Assembly (NCBI GenBank): GCA_934426285.1
Contig: CAKRYE010000027.1
Span: 1-26,246 of the forward strand
Origin: an uncultured Blautia sp.
GTDB taxonomy: Bacteria > Bacillota > Clostridia > Lachnospirales > Lachnospiraceae
Direction: 5' to 3'
DNA length: 26,246 nucleotides
The translations under genes were made by a program, and so were the position numbers. Positions within the stretch are counted from its first letter, which is position 1; each line of letters opens with the position of its first letter. A model generated the notes under the pieces. The model did no database searches, was not told the origin of the DNA, and saw only the letters and a list, made by a program, of their open reading frames with translations. Below are positions 14,845-23,478 of the stretch, one piece after another.

Positions 14845-17800
14845 TTAGCTCAGATATTTCCTGAGGGTCTCTTCAAGCTTCTCCATACTCAACGGCTTGG
14901 TCAGATGTTCATTCATTCCGCTGGCTATAGATTTCTTCTGCTCTTCCTCAAAGGCATTGGCTGTCATGGCTACGATAGGTATGGTCCGCGCATCCGGTCT
15001 GTTCAGCTTACGGATTTCCCTGGTAGCCTCCAGTCCGTCCATCACAGGCATCATAATATCCATCAGGATCATGTCATAATAGCCCACCGGCGAAGCTGCC
15101 ATCTTATCCAGTGCGATCTTTCCGTTTTCTGCAGGATCTACAACAATTCCGTAATCCTCCAATACTGCAGAGATGATCTCCATATTCAGCTCATTGTCCT
15201 CCACAGTCAGGATCCGCCTGCCCTTCAGCTCTACAGCAGTATTTTCTGATTCCTCCTGTTTCTGCTCTTTCGGCGGCTCTGTCAGGGTCAGCCTTAGTGT
15301 GAAGCTAAAGATACTTCCCCGTCCCGGTTCACTCTCCAGCATAATATTGCTGCCCATCATATGAATAAGGCGGTTGCTGATTGCCAGTCCCAGTCCGGTT
15401 CCCTGACGGTAAGCACTGTCATTTTGTCTCGCCTGCTCGAAGTTCTGGAAAATCCTCTGCTGATCCTCTTTCCTGACACCAATCCCGTCATCCTTCACTG
15501 CAAAATAAACCTCTGAAGCATTACCGTCTATGCAGGTCTCCACTGCCTCAAAGCAGATGTTTCCGCCCTCGGGCGTATACTTGGAAGCATTTCCCAGCAG
15601 ATTGACCAGCACCTGGCTGAGACGAAGCTCATCTGCCAGGAACCAGGAATTTTTCAGGACAATGTGCTCTGTATATTCCTGCTGTTTTTCCCTGAACCTG
15701 GATTCAACCAGATCATGAATACCCAGAAGCTTCTTTTTCAGATTCACCTTGGACGGCTGAATCTGCATTTTACCGCTTTCAATCTTAGACATATCCAGAA
15801 TATCATTTACCAGAGCCAGCAGATACTGGGAAGAGTTTTTGATTTTTTCCAGACATTCTACTCTTCGCTCCTCTGTCTGATTCTCCTTCAGGGCAATGGC
15901 TGTCATACCCATAATCCCATTCATCGGTGTACGGATCTCATGAGACATACGGGCCAGGAAATCCGATTTTGCCTGTGCAGACAGATCGTGCTTCTCCTGA
16001 TTGATCCTGTTCTGGATAATCGTTACGATCTCACGGATTTCCTTATAATCATTATCCGATTTCAGGACTTCCTCATTTTCTCCCATGAAAAAGAGGGTTC
16101 CGGAATACTGTCCGTTGTCCGTCATATCTACCCCCATTCCTTTACCCGGGTCAAGGAAAGAAGCAAACATTGGATTCTCTGTGATCTCACTGCTTACAGG
16201 CCAGATATCCCTGCCTGCATGGGTCTTTGTAAATCTTCTGAAATCTGCCTCTGTACACTGGGCCAGTTTTTCATATTTTCGGATTTTCTCGGAGTACTCA
16301 CCGGACTCTATGTGGTCAGTCTCCGGTTTCTTCCGCCATTGATACTCCAGTGTATTTACCATATTTTCCCTGTCATAGGCAGTAATCACCAGATTCTCCA
16401 GCGGATACCTGGAGTTCACCTCTGCTGCAAACAGATCCAGAGGAACGCTATAATCTGCTCCTCTGTCAAAAAGATTCAGGGTAATGGACATCAGGCTCAT
16501 CTGCTCTGTGTAAGCTGCAGAAATAATCTTACCAAAATCCCAGTCCTCTGAGAGAACTTTGTTCTGCTTCAGCCTGTTTTCCAGCTGCTCTGCCAGTTTT
16601 TCAGTCTCAGTCACCCTGTCGGCCTGTACCATTTCACTGATCAGCGCAGGTTTCAAAACATCCCTGTGGATCAGCTGACTGAATTCCCGCTCCACCTGAC
16701 GGATCATAGTCTGGGTAGTCTTCTCATCCAGCTGCGGCATCCAGCCCCCTACTGTCCCTGCGCTTACACGCACCAGAACCGGCTGATCTTTCATGGCTTC
16801 ACAGGTCTTTCGCATAATCTCTGCCAGCTGTTTCAGAAGCAGGTCTCCAACGATCAGCCCATACTGCTTATTGATCTGCCGGAAAGGATATATATGAAGA
16901 GCAAAAAGGGTTCCCTCCTGCTTGGTGCTGCGCATATTCTGGACCACCTGCAGCCCTTCTTTCATATTATAAAAGGAAGTGACCGGATCCATTTTTTTCC
17001 TGCGGATCTCCTCCAGCTCCTGTTCCTTCTGCTGATTGATATTGTGCAGATATCCTGTGATCATGGCTCTGGCATCTGTTTCATCAGAAACCACCTTTGC
17101 CGACAGGTTAAACCACTGATAATCCCCTTCTTCATTCTGTTTCAGCCTGAAATCTTCGTCTATGATATCCTGGGCATATGCAAAGCAGTCTGTGATCCTT
17201 CTCAGGTCCAGAGGATGAACATAAATGCCTGTAAGGATTTCCGGCTGCTGGCTGCGGCTCCAGATGCCATCCCTTCTTTCGCTGTTCATAATTTCAATCT
17301 TATCCTCCCGGATCCGGTAGGTAAAAAAGATATCCTCAGAGCTCTCCACAGCGATCCGGTAACGTTCCTTTTCCTCTCTCAGCTGATCCTCTGTCTTTTC
17401 CTGAGCCTCTGTAGCACTCTCCAATACATCATGAAGTTCATCTATCTCCAGGATCTTAGAGGGCGGAAAGCTCCGTATTCCCTCTGGCCCGTTTCTCACA
17501 CTGTTCATAAGGGAATGAACCGGTTTCATTACGCGCCCTACCACAAAGATAACCACACAAATCCCAATGACAGCACAGACAAGCAGAACATTTAAAATAC
17601 CTCTGTACAGCCTTTCTCCCATTCCGAATATGGAATTCTCGGTTACCAAAGCACACAGCTCCCATTCTGTATTGTCATAAGGGACATTATTGCTGTACAG
17701 ACTCATGGGACTGGTCAGCGCGTAGATCTTCTGCTTTCCTTTGAGCACATCCTTTACCACATACAGATCTGTTTCCTTTTGCGGTAAAAGTGTAAAGGTT

Positions 17801-18735
17801 CCTCCCTGTCTGTGCACTGCTTCATGCAGATTCCCCTGTCCGGTCACGCAGATGTATTCTTCCTCTCCTTGTTTATAGGCCAGTATATATCCTGCATTCA
17901 GATTATCATCCAGCTCCCTCACATCCATATATTCTTCCAGCAGATTGAGGGATACCTCAACTCCCAGGATTCCATACACCTCGTTTCCATAAACCAGGGG
18001 CAGGGAATAGGTTATCATCTCATGGTTGTCCATGGGATTCTCTTCCAAGATAAAAGGCTCTGACCAGTATCCCAGATTCACCATATCTGTATAAAGATGG
18101 GCGATAGCCGCTTCATAGGGCTGATAAAAGAACTCATCTGCTGCCCGCTTTCCCTCTCCTGCCAGGCTAAATCGGGTAGACCAGGCATAATCCAGGGAAA
18201 TGGATGCCTTGCGGGCCAGATTCTTGTTTCCTCTCTCCAGCAGCAAATCTGTATTGGTAGCAGTTTTTCTCTGGGGATCAGAATCCCTTATAAAAAATCC
18301 GTTATAATCCGAGGCTTCTTCCACCGGATCCCCATTGGTCAGAACCAGGAATAATCCGGAGGCTGTATTTCTCTGGGCCACGCTGATCATATTCGGGAAA
18401 ATTCGCTGCAAATAGGCTTCCTGAAGGCTTTTACTCTCCCTGAACTCTGCAATATCTTTCTCCTGCTCTTCCAGAAAATTACCCAAACTGTTTGTCAGAT
18501 CCTGGCGCTCCTCCCGCACAGAGGACCACTGGTCTGCCATTGCATTCTGAAGCATCAACTGTCTGTTCCGGAGAATATTGGAGTCTGCCTCCAATATATT
18601 TTTCTCCATCTTTGATTTTGCCCCACTGCACACAAGCATGGTGAACAATAAGCTTCCCTGAAGCAATACAATTCCACAAAGAGGAATCAAAAAGATTCTC
18701 AGCAAAGGCTTTTTCTGCTTTTGGATCTTTTTCAT
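14845..18735 (-). CDS. Hybrid sensor histidine kinase with PAS and degenerate GGDEF domains
   Basis: 1296 residues. TM1 (about 12-36); extracytoplasmic sensor of Cache type (about 40-375); TM2 (about 379-401); linker and coiled coil (about 405-460); PAS (about 455-575); GGDEF-like domain (about 583-690) in which the catalytic GG(D/E)EF is replaced by a SAGTVGG stretch, so it cannot be a normal diguanylate cyclase; a GAF-like region (about 720-905); HisKA with SHEIRTPMNG (His932); HATPase with NLLGNASKYT, DDGIG and GTGLGLAIS; C-terminal receiver (about 1174-1294) with Asp1226, Thr1258 and Lys1280. There is no HPt or output domain, so the phosphate must go to a partner encoded elsewhere. AAGGAG precedes the ATG by 6 nt, and the gene starts 14 nt after the solute-binding lipoprotein, indicating co-transcription and probably a shared sensing job. 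Confidence 0.92.
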   Translation of the reverse strand: MKKIQKQKKPLLRIFLIPLCGIVLLQGSLLFTMLVCSGAKSKMEKNILEADSNILRNRQLMLQNAMADQWSSVREERQDLTNSLGNFLEEQEKDIAEFRESKSLQEAYLQRIFPNMISVAQRNTASGLFLVLTNGDPVEEASDYNGFFIRDSDPQRKTATNTDLLLERGNKNLARKASISLDYAWSTRFSLAGEGKRAADEFFYQPYEAAIAHLYTDMVNLGYWSEPFILEENPMDNHEMITYSLPLVYGNEVYGILGVEVSLNLLEEYMDVRELDDNLNAGYILAYKQGEEEYICVTGQGNLHEAVHRQGGTFTLLPQKETDLYVVKDVLKGKQKIYALTSPMSLYSNNVPYDNTEWELCALVTENSIFGMGERLYRGILNVLLVCAVIGICVVIFVVGRVMKPVHSLMNSVRNGPEGIRSFPPSKILEIDELHDVLESATEAQEKTEDQLREEKERYRIAVESSEDIFFTYRIREDKIEIMNSERRDGIWSRSQQPEILTGIYVHPLDLRRITDCFAYAQDIIDEDFRLKQNEEGDYQWFNLSAKVVSDETDARAMITGYLHNINQQKEQELEEIRRKKMDPVTSFYNMKEGLQVVQNMRSTKQEGTLFALHIYPFRQINKQYGLIVGDLLLKQLAEIMRKTCEAMKDQPVLVRVSAGTVGGWMPQLDEKTTQTMIRQVEREFSQLIHRDVLKPALISEMVQADRVTETEKLAEQLENRLKQNKVLSEDWDFGKIISAAYTEQMSLMSITLNLFDRGADYSVPLDLFAAEVNSRYPLENLVITAYDRENMVNTLEYQWRKKPETDHIESGEYSEKIRKYEKLAQCTEADFRRFTKTHAGRDIWPVSSEITENPMFASFLDPGKGMGVDMTDNGQYSGTLFFMGENEEVLKSDNDYKEIREIVTIIQNRINQEKHDLSAQAKSDFLARMSHEIRTPMNGIMGMTAIALKENQTEERRVECLEKIKNSSQYLLALVNDILDMSKIESGKMQIQPSKVNLKKKLLGIHDLVESRFREKQQEYTEHIVLKNSWFLADELRLSQVLVNLLGNASKYTPEGGNICFEAVETCIDGNASEVYFAVKDDGIGVRKEDQQRIFQNFEQARQNDSAYRQGTGLGLAISNRLIHMMGSNIMLESEPGRGSIFSFTLRLTLTEPPKEQKQEESENTAVELKGRRILTVEDNELNMEIISAVLEDYGIVVDPAENGKIALDKMAASPVGYYDMILMDIMMPVMDGLEATREIRKLNRPDARTIPIVAMTANAFEEEQKKSIASGMNEHLTKPLSMEKLEETLRKYLS

Positions 18736-18749
18736 CTTAATCTCCTTTT

Positions 18750-20234
18750 TTATTTTTCAACACTTGCACTTAATGCTTTGCAAAATTCCTCATACCACTG
18801 GTCAAAGGCCTGATCTGTGAGATACTCAGCAGCTGCCTCCTTCCTGGAAATACCGGAAGCCACTTTTTCATCGATGGCAGCTTTATCTGCTGTGGCTTTA
18901 TCAGACAGATTATGCTCCAGGATCTGACGGGCATCATAGCTGTTTTCAAAACATGCCGAAGTATAAAATTCCGTCTTGTCAAAGGTGTCCATAGTATCCT
19001 TCAGACAATCATAAGCCTTCTGGCTGATGTCAATGGAATTCTCTTTGACCACCTGGTCCAGGGCCGTGATGGTATTTGCATCCTTCCGCACAGGCAGATA
19101 GGCTGATTCACACACAAATCTCAGGTTCTGCTCCTTCTGGGTAAACCATTTCAGGAATACACTGGATGCATATTCATGCTTCTCGTCAGATTTGGACACA
19201 GCCATACCTGCGCCCTGCTGCACCTTGTAGTTCCTGCCATCCTTAAGGAGCGGTGCCTCCTGGACAATATAATCAATGGCATAGCTTTCGTCATCATCCT
19301 CTACCTTATCCGGGAAGTACATGGCAGATGCCGTAGAACCTGTGTAAGCCAGAATATCTCCCGTCTTCACATCATCGGAGCGGAATTTGCCAAAAGCTGC
19401 GAAATATCCCATAATATAGGGCTCATAATAATTGTCCCACAGACGGCGTATGCTCTCCTTGTCTGTATCCACAGTAACCTTGCCATCCTTCACCTGGAAC
19501 AGATCTTTTCCCTGCTGCTTCATCCCGATAATAAAATAATTTGCCATGGCATCTCTGCCATAGAAAGCCTTGCCGTCATCAGCCACATCCGGAGTCATGG
19601 CATCTGTCCAGTCATAATATTTCTCAGCTACCTCTCTTACTCCCTCCAGGGTAGAAAGCTGATCCAGGGTAACCCCTGTAGCACTGGCAAAAGGTTCCCA
19701 GTCTGTCTTATTGATCATCATAATCTCTGTTGATTTGGCTACAGGAAAGAGATACAGGGCTTTATCTCCCTCAAAATATCCCTCCTGGATATAGGAATCC
19801 ACATATTCTGACAGCTCCTCCTCTGTGAAATACTGGGACAGATCTGCCAGACCGGATTTTTTCTCAATGGTATAAGCCACATCTGCATAGGAGGAAAAGA
19901 TGTCAGGCATCTTATCCGCACCTACCAGTCCATCTGCTGCATCTGTGATGGCTTTCTCCAGATCAGCCACGGATCCCTGGCTGTAGCTTTTTACAGAAAT
20001 TCCTTCATCCTTGCCTACCGTATTATTAAACTCATCTACCAGGTTATCAAAGGCTGTCTGCTGCAGGCCATTGTAATAATGCCATACAGTCAGGGAAACA
20101 GGATCCTCAGGATCCAGCTTTACTGTTTTTGCAGAACTCTTTTCTGTATGATTGCTGTCAGTAATCCCACAGCCCGTCAGCGCAGAAGCTACTATGGCTG
20201 CGGCCAGCATACTGACCAGAAGTTTCTTTTTCAT
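18750..20234 (-). CDS. Extracellular solute-binding lipoprotein (sugar ABC type), partner of the hybrid kinase
   Basis: 494 residues. The start at 20234 gives a clean lipoprotein signal peptide, MKKK...SALTGC with Cys22 lipidated; the longer frame from 20321 would begin upstream of the promoter. The mature part follows the family 1 (carbohydrate) binding-protein pattern: LTVWHYY near the N-terminus, a GxxxADKMPDIFSSY segment, and a C-terminal AAAEYLTDQAFDQWYEEF helix. No permease or ATPase genes are in the window. Directly downstream is the hybrid kinase, so the protein may deliver ligand to the kinase sensor rather than to a transporter; that is inference. AGGAG lies 10 nt before the ATG. 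Confidence 0.88.
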   Translation of the reverse strand: MKKKLLVSMLAAAIVASALTGCGITDSNHTEKSSAKTVKLDPEDPVSLTVWHYYNGLQQTAFDNLVDEFNNTVGKDEGISVKSYSQGSVADLEKAITDAADGLVGADKMPDIFSSYADVAYTIEKKSGLADLSQYFTEEELSEYVDSYIQEGYFEGDKALYLFPVAKSTEIMMINKTDWEPFASATGVTLDQLSTLEGVREVAEKYYDWTDAMTPDVADDGKAFYGRDAMANYFIIGMKQQGKDLFQVKDGKVTVDTDKESIRRLWDNYYEPYIMGYFAAFGKFRSDDVKTGDILAYTGSTASAMYFPDKVEDDDESYAIDYIVQEAPLLKDGRNYKVQQGAGMAVSKSDEKHEYASSVFLKWFTQKEQNLRFVCESAYLPVRKDANTITALDQVVKENSIDISQKAYDCLKDTMDTFDKTEFYTSACFENSYDARQILEHNLSDKATADKAAIDEKVASGISRKEAAAEYLTDQAFDQWYEEFCKALSASVEK

Positions 20235-20268
20235 CTTATATGTTCTCCTGTTATATTTTCCTGTTGTT

Positions 20269-20297
20269 ATTTTATCCTTTTCTGTCATCGGTGTAAA
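20269..20297 (-). promoter_or_regulatory. Promoter of the solute-binding protein-kinase operon
   Basis: Minus strand: TTTACA (20292-20297), 17-nt spacer, TAAAAT (20269-20274), 35 nt before the ATG; located just past the preceding terminator. Confidence 0.6.
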
Positions 20298-20307
20298 TAC
20301 CAAGACG

Positions 20308-20338
20308 AAAAAACGCCCCACGGCCGAAGCAGCGGAGC
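20308..20338 (-). terminator. Terminator of the NSS symporter gene
   Basis: Minus strand: GCTCCGCTGC-TTCG-GCCGTGGGGC followed by GTTTTTT. The stem carries a UUCG tetraloop, two wobble pairs and one mismatch; it lies 12 nt after the symporter stop. Confidence 0.8.
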
Positions 20339-20350
20339 ATTTCTCAAATT

Positions 20351-21736
20351 TTACATGCTTATAATTCCCAGTACATTGGCAATAGAGCTAAGCAGGATAA
20401 TGATCAGGCAGGCAGGAGCAAAGTATTTCAGAAATACTTTATACAGCTTCTTTCTGCGGAAAGGAGAGGACTGTTCGATTTCCTTTGTGATTCCGTCAAT
20501 TCCAACTACCTTCAGTACCAGAATACAGGTTGCAAGTGCTGCCAGAGGCATCATAACGGAGTTTGTAGCAAAATCAAAGAAATCGAGGAAATTCATTCCA
20601 AAGATACGGATAAAATCCAGAAGTCCATATCCCATAGAAGAAGCAGTTCCAAGAACGATCATAACCACTGCCATCAATGCACAGCTTCCTTTACGTCCCC
20701 AGTGAAGCTCGTCCATGATTGTGGAAACACTGGTCTCCATCAGGGAAACTGCGCTGGTCAGTGCCGCAAGCAGTACCAGTACAAAGAATACAATTCCTGT
20801 CACAGTGCCCAGACCCATACTTGCAAATACCTTGGGCAGGGTAATAAACATCAGGGACGGTCCTGCCTGAAGAGTCTCAGGGTTTCCGCCTGAAAAAGCG
20901 AACACTGCCGGAATGATCATCAGGCCGGCAAGCATGGCAATACCTGTATCAAAAATCTCAACCTGTGTAGTAGATCTCTCAATGTCCATATTCTTTGGAA
21001 CATAGGAGCCATAGGTATATAAGATTCCCATTGCAATGGACAGGGAATAGAACATCTGTCCCATAGCTGCCACTACCGTCATCCAGGAGAAGTTTTTCAC
21101 ATTGGGGATGAGGAAATATTTCACACCCTCCAGTGCACCCGGACGTGTGACAGAGTAAATGGTAACTACAACTGCCAGGATTACCAGAACCGGCATCATG
21201 ATCCTTGACATTCTCTCTATTCCATTTTGTACACCACCCAGAATAATGGCAAAGACAAATACAGCAAAAACAATAAACCAGAGCTCTGCCTGCCAGGAAT
21301 CTGCGATAAAGCTTCCAAAGTATCCGTCCTCAGATACTTTCTGTACATTTCCCTTGAAATATTCCACCAGATATTTAACTACCCAGCCTCCGATGGTACT
21401 GTAATAGGGAACGATCAGCATGGGGATCACTGCATTCAGCCATCCGCCCACCTTAAAGGCTTTCTTTTTCCCAAAATGTGCAAAGGCACCTACTGGACTC
21501 TTTCTGGTCATTCGTCCCAGAGCTGTCTCTGACATGATCAGCACATAACCAAAGGATGCTGTCAGAAGGATATAGATCAGCAGGAAAATCCCGCCGCCAT
21601 ATTTCGCTGCAAGGTAGGGAAATCTCCAGATATTTCCCAGTCCTACCGCCGACCCGGCAACTGCCAGTACATAACCGATCCTGCCGGAAAAACTCCCCCT
21701 GTGATGGCTATGCGTAGAATTTTTTTCGTTTTTCAT
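20351..21736 (-). CDS. Sodium-dependent transporter, NSS/SNF family
   Basis: 461 residues, polytopic membrane protein with about 11-12 helices. TM1 carries the sodium- and substrate-site signature GSAVGLGNIWRFPY (28-41) followed by GGG, as in LeuT. These symporters take up amino acids or related amines driven by sodium; the substrate cannot be read from the sequence. It has its own promoter (21805-21833), a leader hairpin and a terminator, so it is transcribed alone. The start is placed by GAGGTG 6 nt upstream. Confidence 0.93.
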   Translation of the reverse strand: MKNEKNSTHSHHRGSFSGRIGYVLAVAGSAVGLGNIWRFPYLAAKYGGGIFLLIYILLTASFGYVLIMSETALGRMTRKSPVGAFAHFGKKKAFKVGGWLNAVIPMLIVPYYSTIGGWVVKYLVEYFKGNVQKVSEDGYFGSFIADSWQAELWFIVFAVFVFAIILGGVQNGIERMSRIMMPVLVILAVVVTIYSVTRPGALEGVKYFLIPNVKNFSWMTVVAAMGQMFYSLSIAMGILYTYGSYVPKNMDIERSTTQVEIFDTGIAMLAGLMIIPAVFAFSGGNPETLQAGPSLMFITLPKVFASMGLGTVTGIVFFVLVLLAALTSAVSLMETSVSTIMDELHWGRKGSCALMAVVMIVLGTASSMGYGLLDFIRIFGMNFLDFFDFATNSVMMPLAALATCILVLKVVGIDGITKEIEQSSPFRRKKLYKVFLKYFAPACLIIILLSSIANVLGIISM

Positions 21737-21755
21737 CTTACACCTCGTTAGAAAG

Positions 21756-21786
21756 GCCTCCCTCCGGATTTCTCCCAGGGGAGGTC
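21756..21786 (-). other. Leader hairpin upstream of the NSS symporter gene
   Basis: In the minus-strand leader, CCTCCC/GGGAGG plus an inner CTGG/CCGG block form a GC-rich hairpin with one bulged A, followed by CTTTCT and then the ribosome binding site. It could be an attenuator or a stability element. Confidence 0.4.
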
Positions 21787-21804
21787 TGAATTTTTTCTAC
21801 TCAT

Positions 21805-21833
21805 ATAGTATCAAAAGGAAGCAGGAATGTCAA
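21805..21833 (-). promoter_or_regulatory. Promoter of the NSS symporter gene
   Basis: Minus strand: TTGACA (21828-21833), 17-nt spacer, extended -10 TGATACTAT with the hexamer at 21805-21810; leader of about 60 nt. Confidence 0.7.
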
Positions 21834-21904
21834 AGACTATTACCTATAATAAAGACTTATCTTCTTCTGAATATGGTCAACAGGATTCCATCTCTATTCC
21901 TCTG

Positions 21905-21934
21905 TTGACAATATCCATACAAAAGGATTACACT
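21905..21934 (+). promoter_or_regulatory. Promoter of the prolyl-tRNA deacylase gene
   Basis: TTGACA (21905-21910), 18-nt spacer, TACACT (21929-21934), about 34 nt before the ATG at 21968. It falls inside the longer open frame, supporting the shorter start. Confidence 0.6.
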
Positions 21935-21967
21935 TTCATCAATGAAAACGTAAAGGAGCATCACGAA

Positions 21968-22519
21968 ATGGAATTACAAAAGGGAAGACCTGAAAATACA
22001 GATAACCGTCTGGATAAAGAAATCCGCGTCTATGATTTTTTAGATAAGCTTGGCATTCAATATCAGCGTATTGACCATGAAGCAACTATGACTATGGAAG
22101 CCTGCGAAGAGATTGACCGTGCCCTTGGTGACAACACCACGATCTGCAAAAATCTGTTCCTGTGCAATCGCCAGGAGACGGATTTTTATCTTCTTCTGAT
22201 GCCTGGTGATAAACCATTTAAGACCAAAGATCTCTCTGCACAGATCCACTCTGCCAGATTATCTTTTGCCAAATCGGAATATATGGAGAAATATCTTGAT
22301 ATCACCCCCGGATCCGTCAGTGTCCTGGGACTGATGAATGATTCCGAGAAAAAAGTGCAGCTTCTTATTGATGAAGATGTCATGAAAGAACCTTACTTCG
22401 GCTGTCATCCCTGCATTAACACCTCAAGTCTCAAATTTACAACCGAAGATCTGATGCAGAAAATCATCCCTGCACTGGAGCATAAGCCTGTCACGGTAAC
22501 TCTGCCGGTTCCGGAATAA
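21968..22519 (+). CDS. Prolyl-tRNA deacylase (ProXp-ala / YbaK family)
   Basis: 183 residues; hydrolyses mischarged Ala-tRNA(Pro) in trans as translational proofreading. The YbaK/deacylase fold is shown by RIDHEAT (35-41), the conserved Lys61 in ICKNLFL, the LLLMPGDK stretch (76-82), and the GCHPCINTSSLKF segment (145-157) near the C-terminus. The open frame starts at 21827, but AAAGGAG lies 9 nt before the ATG at 21968, and a promoter lies between the two. The protein then has the usual length. It is divergent from the symporter gene. Confidence 0.88.
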   Translation: MELQKGRPENTDNRLDKEIRVYDFLDKLGIQYQRIDHEATMTMEACEEIDRALGDNTTICKNLFLCNRQETDFYLLLMPGDKPFKTKDLSAQIHSARLSFAKSEYMEKYLDITPGSVSVLGLMNDSEKKVQLLIDEDVMKEPYFGCHPCINTSSLKFTTEDLMQKIIPALEHKPVTVTLPVPE

Positions 22520-22543
22520 AGGAAACAGATAACCAAAGACACA

Positions 22544-22588
22544 AGAAAGCCCTCAGCCATGGATTTTATCCACAGCTGAGGGCTTTCT
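22544..22588. terminator. Terminator between deacylase and DUF134-NifX genes
   Basis: AGAAAGCCCTCAGC (22544-22557) pairs with GCTGAGGGCTTTCT (22575-22588). T-tracts are short on both strands; the position between convergent genes supports shared use. Confidence 0.75.
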
Positions 22589-22611
22589 GAATATGGATTA
22601 TTTTGACCTTC

Positions 22612-23385
22612 TTAATGGCAGCTGTGGCTTCCACATCCGTGCTCGCCACATGTATGTCCTTCCCCGTGGCTGTGCTCATGGTGAGAACATTTCACATCCG
22701 GATTATAATCCAGTGTTTTATTAATAAAAGCTTCTACCGCTTTATCTGCATCTCCGGAAACTCCGCCGAAAAGCTTAATACCTGCTGCCGCTAACGCTGT
22801 CTGCGCACCGCCTCCGATTCCGCCACAGATCAGAACATCTGCATTCAATGCATTAAGAACTCCCGCCAATGCACCATGTCCGCTTCCATTGGTATCTACT
22901 ACCTCTGAATGTACCACTTTCCCTTCCTCTACATCATAAATCTTAAATGTTTCTGTGTGTCCAAAGTGCTGGAAAATCTGTCCGTTTTCATATGTTACTG
23001 CTATTCTCATGATACCCTCTCCTTTTTCTACTGCATATTTTTGGTAAATCTCCTGTTTGTAACACCCTCCAAAGCTGCAGTTACTGCTCTGACCGTCACA
23101 GATTCTGAAATCCCCACCCTCAATCCTGAGCGGACGTCCGTCTATAAGTGCATCTGCTATTTTCTTCCTGGCGATCTCGTAAATTCGTTGAACTGTTGTT
23201 CTTGCGATCTGCATAGATACTGCACACTGCTCCTGACTATAACCTTTCTTGTCCAAAAGACGAATTGTCTCATACTCATCTACCGTCAGAACAATAGGTG
23301 CTTTTTTCTCCGCATCATCTGCCGGAAGAAATTCTAAAACATTGGGGAAATGGCAGACTTTTCTGCATTTTACTGGTCTCGGCAT
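22612..23385 (-). CDS. DUF134 HTH protein fused to a NifX/NifB-type metallocluster-binding domain
   Basis: 257 residues. Residues 1-105 are a DUF134 DNA-binding domain (MPRPVKCRKV start, LTVDEYETIRLLDKKGYSQEQCA, HTH ARTTVQRIY). Residues 126-225 are a dinitrogenase iron-molybdenum cofactor-binding-type domain (MRIAVTYENGQIFQHFGHTETF, ICGGIGGGAQTAL). The tail (233-257) is rich in His and Cys and should bind metal. A metal- or cluster-responsive regulator is likely, but the target is unknown. AAAGGAG lies 6 nt before the first ATG. A second start signal sits exactly at Met126 (see separate entry), so two products are possible. Confidence 0.88.
   Translation of the reverse strand: MPRPVKCRKVCHFPNVLEFLPADDAEKKAPIVLTVDEYETIRLLDKKGYSQEQCAVSMQIARTTVQRIYEIARKKIADALIDGRPLRIEGGDFRICDGQSSNCSFGGCYKQEIYQKYAVEKGEGIMRIAVTYENGQIFQHFGHTETFKIYDVEEGKVVHSEVVDTNGSGHGALAGVLNALNADVLICGGIGGGAQTALAAAGIKLFGGVSGDADKAVEAFINKTLDYNPDVKCSHHEHSHGEGHTCGEHGCGSHSCH
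23008..23026 (-). promoter_or_regulatory. Internal ribosome binding site and ATG for a stand-alone NifX-type domain
   Basis: Minus strand: AAAAGGAG followed by 8 nt and ATG (23008-23010) in frame, at codon 126. The protein from here begins MRIAVTYENGQ, the usual N-terminus of free-standing NifX-type proteins. Confidence 0.6.
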
Positions 23386-23422
23386 AAACTGCTCCTTTCT
23401 CGCTTTTCTTATATATTAGTCC

Positions 23423-23467
23423 TATAAAAGGCATATGTCAATAACATTTTTGACATATGCCCTTTAT
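23423..23467. terminator. Inverted repeat acting as terminator and overlapping a promoter
   Basis: GGCATATGTCAA (23430-23441) and TTGACATATGCC (23450-23461) are exact inverted arms; after one mismatch the pairing continues through AAATA/TTTAT. On the minus strand it follows the membrane XRE gene by 11 nt like a terminator, while its TTGACA (23436-23441) plus 17 nt and TAATAT could be the promoter of the DUF134 gene. Confidence 0.55.
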
Positions 23468-23478
23468 GTATGTATCTA

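Noticed and set aside
21827..21967. N-terminal extension of the prolyl-tRNA deacylase
   Set aside because: A TTGACA promoter falls inside it, and the strong ribosome binding site serves the ATG at 21968.
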